Shown here piece after piece: positions 3,892 through 5,750 of a stretch of DNA of 5,750 nt (within the stretch, counting starts at the first letter, position 1; every line of letters starts with the position of its first letter). The notes beneath the pieces were generated by a model that did not search any database, was not told where the DNA came from, and saw only the letters and a list, made by a program, of their open reading frames with translations. The position numbers and the translations under genes are program-made. This DNA comes from Deltaproteobacteria bacterium (GTDB lineage: Bacteria; Desulfobacterota_E; Deferrimicrobia; Deferrimicrobiales; Deferrimicrobiaceae). Location: positions 1 through 5,750 of the forward strand of contig JAMDCN010000037.1 in NCBI GenBank assembly GCA_023489025.1. Direction: 5' to 3'.

Positions 3892-4943
3892 CCGCTAATT
3901 TTATTAGCGGAATTCCCCACCGGATTCCCTTCCCCGAACGCCCCGTCCAGCTTCCCCACCACTACCTCAAGATGCCGCGGCGTCACCGTCACGTACCGCT
4001 GCGTGGTCGAGATTGACGTGTGCCCCATGAGCTTCGAGAGGTGGTACGGATCCACCCCCGCTATCGCCAGGACCGTCCCGAAGGTATGCCGCAGGTCGTA
4101 GAGCCGCACCCCGGGGTAACCCGCCGCCGTGGCCGCCGCCCGGAACTTGTGGGAGAGCGTGTCCCGGTGCCGCCAGGGGATGACGTGTTCCCCCTTCTTC
4201 CCCTCCCCGATCAGCGCCGCGGCCTCGCCCAGGAGGGGGATCGTCCGGATCCGGCCGCGCTTCCCCTTCACCCGGATCACCCCGCCCACGATGTGCCCGT
4301 ACGTCAGCCGGCATAGCTCGAACGGCCGCAGCCCCGTGTAGAGTAGGATCCGGAACGCCCGGCGCTCAGGATCGGCCGCCTTCTCGAGGATCGCCTTGAG
4401 GACCTCGTCGATCACCGGCGGCGCCTCCCGCTCCGGCTCGAGCTCGAACGGAACAGCCGCCGCCACGTTCTTCAGGACGTACTCCCATCGAAGGGCTGTG
4501 GCGAACATCGTCCGGAGGTGCCGAAGGTACCCGTTGACGGTCGTGGCTTCGAGCCCCTTGAGCAGCCCGGCCTTGAACTGCTCGATGTCGCGCACGGAGA
4601 TCGACCGGAGCGTCCGGTCCGGCCCGAGGGCGGCCACCAGGTGGTCGAGGACCGTCTCGTCATTCCGCAGGGTGGAGGCGGCCTTGTTCTCGCGGGATTT
4701 CAGGTACTCCGTCTTGAACTTCCCGAGCTTGACGTTCTTCGCCCCCGCGATCGTCGCGAGCTTCCCGTCGTACCAGAGGCGGCGATGCTTGTGGAAATGC
4801 TTCACGGCGACATCGTGATCGCGGGTCTTGAGGGTGATCCGGCGATCGCCGGGGAGGATGACGTACCAGACGCCGTTGTACCGCTGCCAGAGGCGGGGGC
4901 CGGGCATGGAGGGGAGTTTACCCAGAGAGCGACGTTCCTTCAA
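3885..4943 (-). CDS. int: Tyrosine recombinase (phage integrase)
   Basis: Site-specific recombinase of 352 aa that would recombine attP with the host tRNA-Thr(CGT) gene. Seen: N-terminal arm-binding-like region (about 15-60), core-binding SAM-like domain (about 72-155, including TLRNDETVLDHL and TTVNGYLRHLRTMF), and catalytic domain (about 175-330). Catalytic set: R206 in TGLRP, Lys in VKGKRGRIRTIPL (K226/K228), R285 in YDLRHTF, H308 in LMGHTS and nucleophile Y317 in QRYV. The usual His of HxxR is Tyr (Y282), a substitution seen in other active integrases. The start is uncertain: TTG 4943 overlaps the previous stop as TTGA, matching the operon's overlap pattern; ATG 4907 (340 aa) is the alternative. 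Neither has a clear SD. The stop codon lies inside a right-arm att motif. Confidence 0.95.
   Translation of the reverse strand: MKERRSLGKLPSMPGPRLWQRYNGVWYVILPGDRRITLKTRDHDVAVKHFHKHRRLWYDGKLATIAGAKNVKLGKFKTEYLKSRENKAASTLRNDETVLDHLVAALGPDRTLRSISVRDIEQFKAGLLKGLEATTVNGYLRHLRTMFATALRWEYVLKNVAAAVPFELEPEREAPPVIDEVLKAILEKAADPERRAFRILLYTGLRPFELCRLTYGHIVGGVIRVKGKRGRIRTIPLLGEAAALIGEGKKGEHVIPWRHRDTLSHKFRAAATAAGYPGVRLYDLRHTFGTVLAIAGVDPYHLSKLMGHTSISTTQRYVTVTPRHLEVVVGKLDGAFGEGNPVGNSANKISGL
3892..3910. repeat. Perfect 8-bp inverted repeat at the integrase 3' end
   Basis: CCGCTAAT (3892-3899), TTT, ATTAGCGG (3903-3910): a tight hairpin spanning the last codons of the integrase gene just before its stop, adjacent to the right-arm motifs. 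The AT-rich centre stands out in GC-rich DNA. It could act as an operator, an att-accessory site or an mRNA 3' structure. Confidence 0.45.
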
Positions 4944-5164
4944 GATTTAATCGCCCGCGCGAGATGCCCGGCATAAACCCCCACGACTTTCCAGTACATC
5001 GCCATTGGTGCCTTATGCTTTTTCCACTGATGTTCCGCTCGGGCGAGAGCATCCTTTCGCAGATCAAGCAGGGCTAAACGGAGTGCTTGCTTGGCCTCGG
5101 GCGGGAGACCCATGAAACGGAGAAGCCAGGACCGCTTCAACTGCTCGTCGGCGTTGCGGATCAC
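4940..5164 (-). CDS. 74-aa basic helical protein between xis and int, unknown
   Basis: GTG start at 5164 with a strong SD (GGAGGAGGA, 5169-5177, 4 nt spacing), overlapping the xis stop as GTGA; its own stop overlaps the integrase TTG as TTGA. Seen: a mostly helical, basic protein with no membrane segment: MIRNADEQLKRSWLLRFM, LPPEAKQALRLALLDLRK, then WKKHKAPMAMYWKVVGVYAGHLARAIKS. No named family is recognised and there is no clear HTH. Its fixed position between excisionase and integrase suggests a recombination accessory or directionality factor, or a regulator of integrase translation; this is inference from context. Confidence 0.75.
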   Translation of the reverse strand: MIRNADEQLKRSWLLRFMGLPPEAKQALRLALLDLRKDALARAEHQWKKHKAPMAMYWKVVGVYAGHLARAIKS

Positions 5165-5376
5165 CCCGTCCTCCTCCTCTCCATCGATTCCGGCGGCAGC
5201 GGCTCCTCCTGGAGGTACCGGTCGATCGACGCCTTGGCGATCACGACCTTCCCGGGGAACCGGCGGGAGGGGATCTCCCCGGTGGCCAGCAACTGCCGCA
5301 GGGTCCGCCGGGGGATCCGGCTGTACTCGAGTGCTTCACCGAAGGTCAGGTAGGGGGGGAAGGTCTTCTCGGCCAT
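5161..5376 (-). CDS. xis: Excisionase-like winged-HTH DNA-binding protein
   Basis: A 71-aa protein resembling the HTH_17 / MerR-type excisionase family. Seen: YLTFGEALEYSRIPRRTLRQ (residues 9-28, with the helix-turn-helix E-A-x-x-Y-x-x-I-P-x-x-T-L-R), LLATGEIPSRRFPGKVVIAK (29-48, wing with G-x-I-P-x-x-R), and a final helix KASIDRYLQEE. Known: such proteins bend attachment-site DNA and drive excision, or act as small repressors. ATG 5376 has an AGGGAG SD and overlaps the upstream stop as TGATG. Its likely targets here are the 10-bp-phased repeats at 3693-3728, or the 15-bp repeat found both in attP and in its own leader (inference). A role as general regulator instead of excisionase is possible. 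Confidence 0.8.
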   Translation of the reverse strand: MAEKTFPPYLTFGEALEYSRIPRRTLRQLLATGEIPSRRFPGKVVIAKASIDRYLQEEPLPPESMERRRTG

Positions 5377-5666
5377 CAGCCGCTCCCTGCGTTTTTCGCA
5401 CGAGGATGCCCCAGGATGATTTCGGGGGTACTACCCTGCGGGGTACTTTTTTTGCCGGCGAAACCCGCCACTTGAGTGGGGCGTTTCTGTGAGAAACGGC
5501 CATTCTCGCGCTGAACTGATCCCCCAATTCCAGCCCGGGCGGGATTGCGGCCGGTCCGGTAGGGGTACAGGGGGCAGTCTTCCTTCTCGCAGCGCGTGGC
5601 CGCGCGCGGGGATCCGGCGCACTCGGTGCATTTCGCCCGGATCGCGCGGATGGGGGTGAGCTTCAT
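5376..5666 (-). CDS. 96-aa four-cysteine phage protein, function unknown
   Basis: ATG 5666 overlaps the upstream stop as ATGA, with SD-like AAGGGACGGGA ahead; its stop overlaps the xis ATG by 1 bp. Seen: KLTPIRAIRAKCTECAGSPR, then RCEKEDCPLYPYRTGRNP, with cysteines C13, C16, C26 and C31, a probable zinc or metal-binding knuckle. Small proteins with AIRAKCxxC-G-x-C-x3-DCPLYPxRxGxNP recur in temperate phages and prophages as hypotheticals (from memory, no search run). Conservation probably ends near residue 49 (AGIGG). The C-terminal half is low complexity, with a repeated STPQGSTP encoded by a GTACCCC/GGGTAGTACCCC repeat, and runs through a 7-A tract. Function unknown. Confidence 0.75.
   Translation of the reverse strand: MKLTPIRAIRAKCTECAGSPRAATRCEKEDCPLYPYRTGRNPARAGIGGSVQRENGRFSQKRPTQVAGFAGKKSTPQGSTPEIILGHPRAKNAGSG
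5432..5453 (+). terminator. Terminator-like hairpin plus 7-T run, antisense within the four-cysteine gene
   Basis: TACCC (5432-5436), loop TGCG, GGGTA (5441-5445), then C and seven T. On the plus strand it has the form of a short rho-independent terminator, which could stop rightward transcription coming from attP or int into the early region. The stem is only 5 bp and lies within coding sequence of the opposite strand, so it may be chance. Confidence 0.3.
5468..5498. repeat. Two adjacent short inverted repeats, operator-like
   Basis: CCACT-TG-AGTGG (5468-5479) followed at once by CGTTTCT-GTG-AGAAACG (5482-5498; 7-bp perfect arms, 3-bp spacer). Both are about one helical turn or less across and sit about 90-120 bp upstream of the xis start, within the preceding gene. 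They may bind a dimeric repressor controlling xis-int, or reflect coding chance. Confidence 0.3.
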
Positions 5667-5750
5667 TCCCGTCCCTTCAGCGCCTTGGCGAATCCACCCG
5701 CGGCGAACTGCTGCAGGTGCGGAACGATCGCCTCCCCGAGGGACTTCCCG
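5663..5750 (-). CDS. C-terminal end of an unidentified upstream gene of the int operon
   Basis: Reading the minus strand from the window edge gives 28 residues, GKSLGEAIVPHLQQFAAGGF then AKALKGRE, ending at TGA 5663-5665, which overlaps the next ATG as ATGA. The overlap and the helical, alanine-rich composition support real coding. Too little is present to name the product; it is the first visible member of the leftward integration operon. Confidence 0.6.
   Translation of the reverse strand, partial: GKSLGEAIVPHLQQFAAGGFAKALKGRE

Overview
The window is temperate tailed-phage DNA of high G+C content. It appears to be the phage's own genome (virion, circular or excised form, or a junction between tandem prophages) rather than a prophage edge. 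The reason is that phage genes lie on both sides of an attachment site that holds only the 3' part of a tRNA-Thr(CGT) gene. The host is probably a Gram-negative bacterium, since there is an endolysin without a signal peptide plus a spanin-like protein with a proline-rich linker. A deltaproteobacterium-like host is possible from general feel, but nothing in the sequence proves it.

Left part, late region (1-3517). The window opens in the C-terminal end of a protein resembling a five-bladed beta-propeller glycosidase, probably a tail-spike or receptor-binding protein. It converges on an FkbM-family methyltransferase on the opposite strand, which looks like a moron with its own promoter and Shine-Dalgarno (SD) site. 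Then comes a rightward cassette of closely spaced or overlapping genes: a GH108 endolysin, a small zinc-finger-like ORF that overlaps a 28-aa membrane peptide, a 44-aa membrane peptide, a 111-aa two-helix membrane protein, a 246-aa protein with one membrane helix, a Pro/Thr linker and a beta-rich C-terminus, and a 110-aa two-helix membrane protein. Together these look like a lysis cassette (endolysin, holin/antiholin candidates, spanin candidate). Only the endolysin can be named from its sequence.

Middle (3518-3884). No credible gene; this stretch is attP. The core is 45 bp identical in form to the tRNA-Thr 3' part, from the anticodon loop to CCA. Around it are TGTCAGA/TGTCATA motifs, paired at 11-bp spacing on each side, and an array of ATGGTC repeats at 10-bp spacing. 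The layout closely parallels the lambda attP intasome: integrase arm sites on both arms and helically phased accessory-factor sites.

Right part (3885-5750, minus strand). A leftward operon ends at attP: an unnamed gene entering from the right edge, a four-cysteine small protein, an excisionase-like HTH protein, a 74-aa basic helical protein and a tyrosine integrase. Every junction is an overlap of 1-4 bp, and the last two genes start with GTG and TTG. This suggests translational coupling with integrase at the weak end of the chain.

The most interesting content is the unusually legible attP regulatory architecture, followed by the FkbM moron and the spanin-like protein with an atypical topology.
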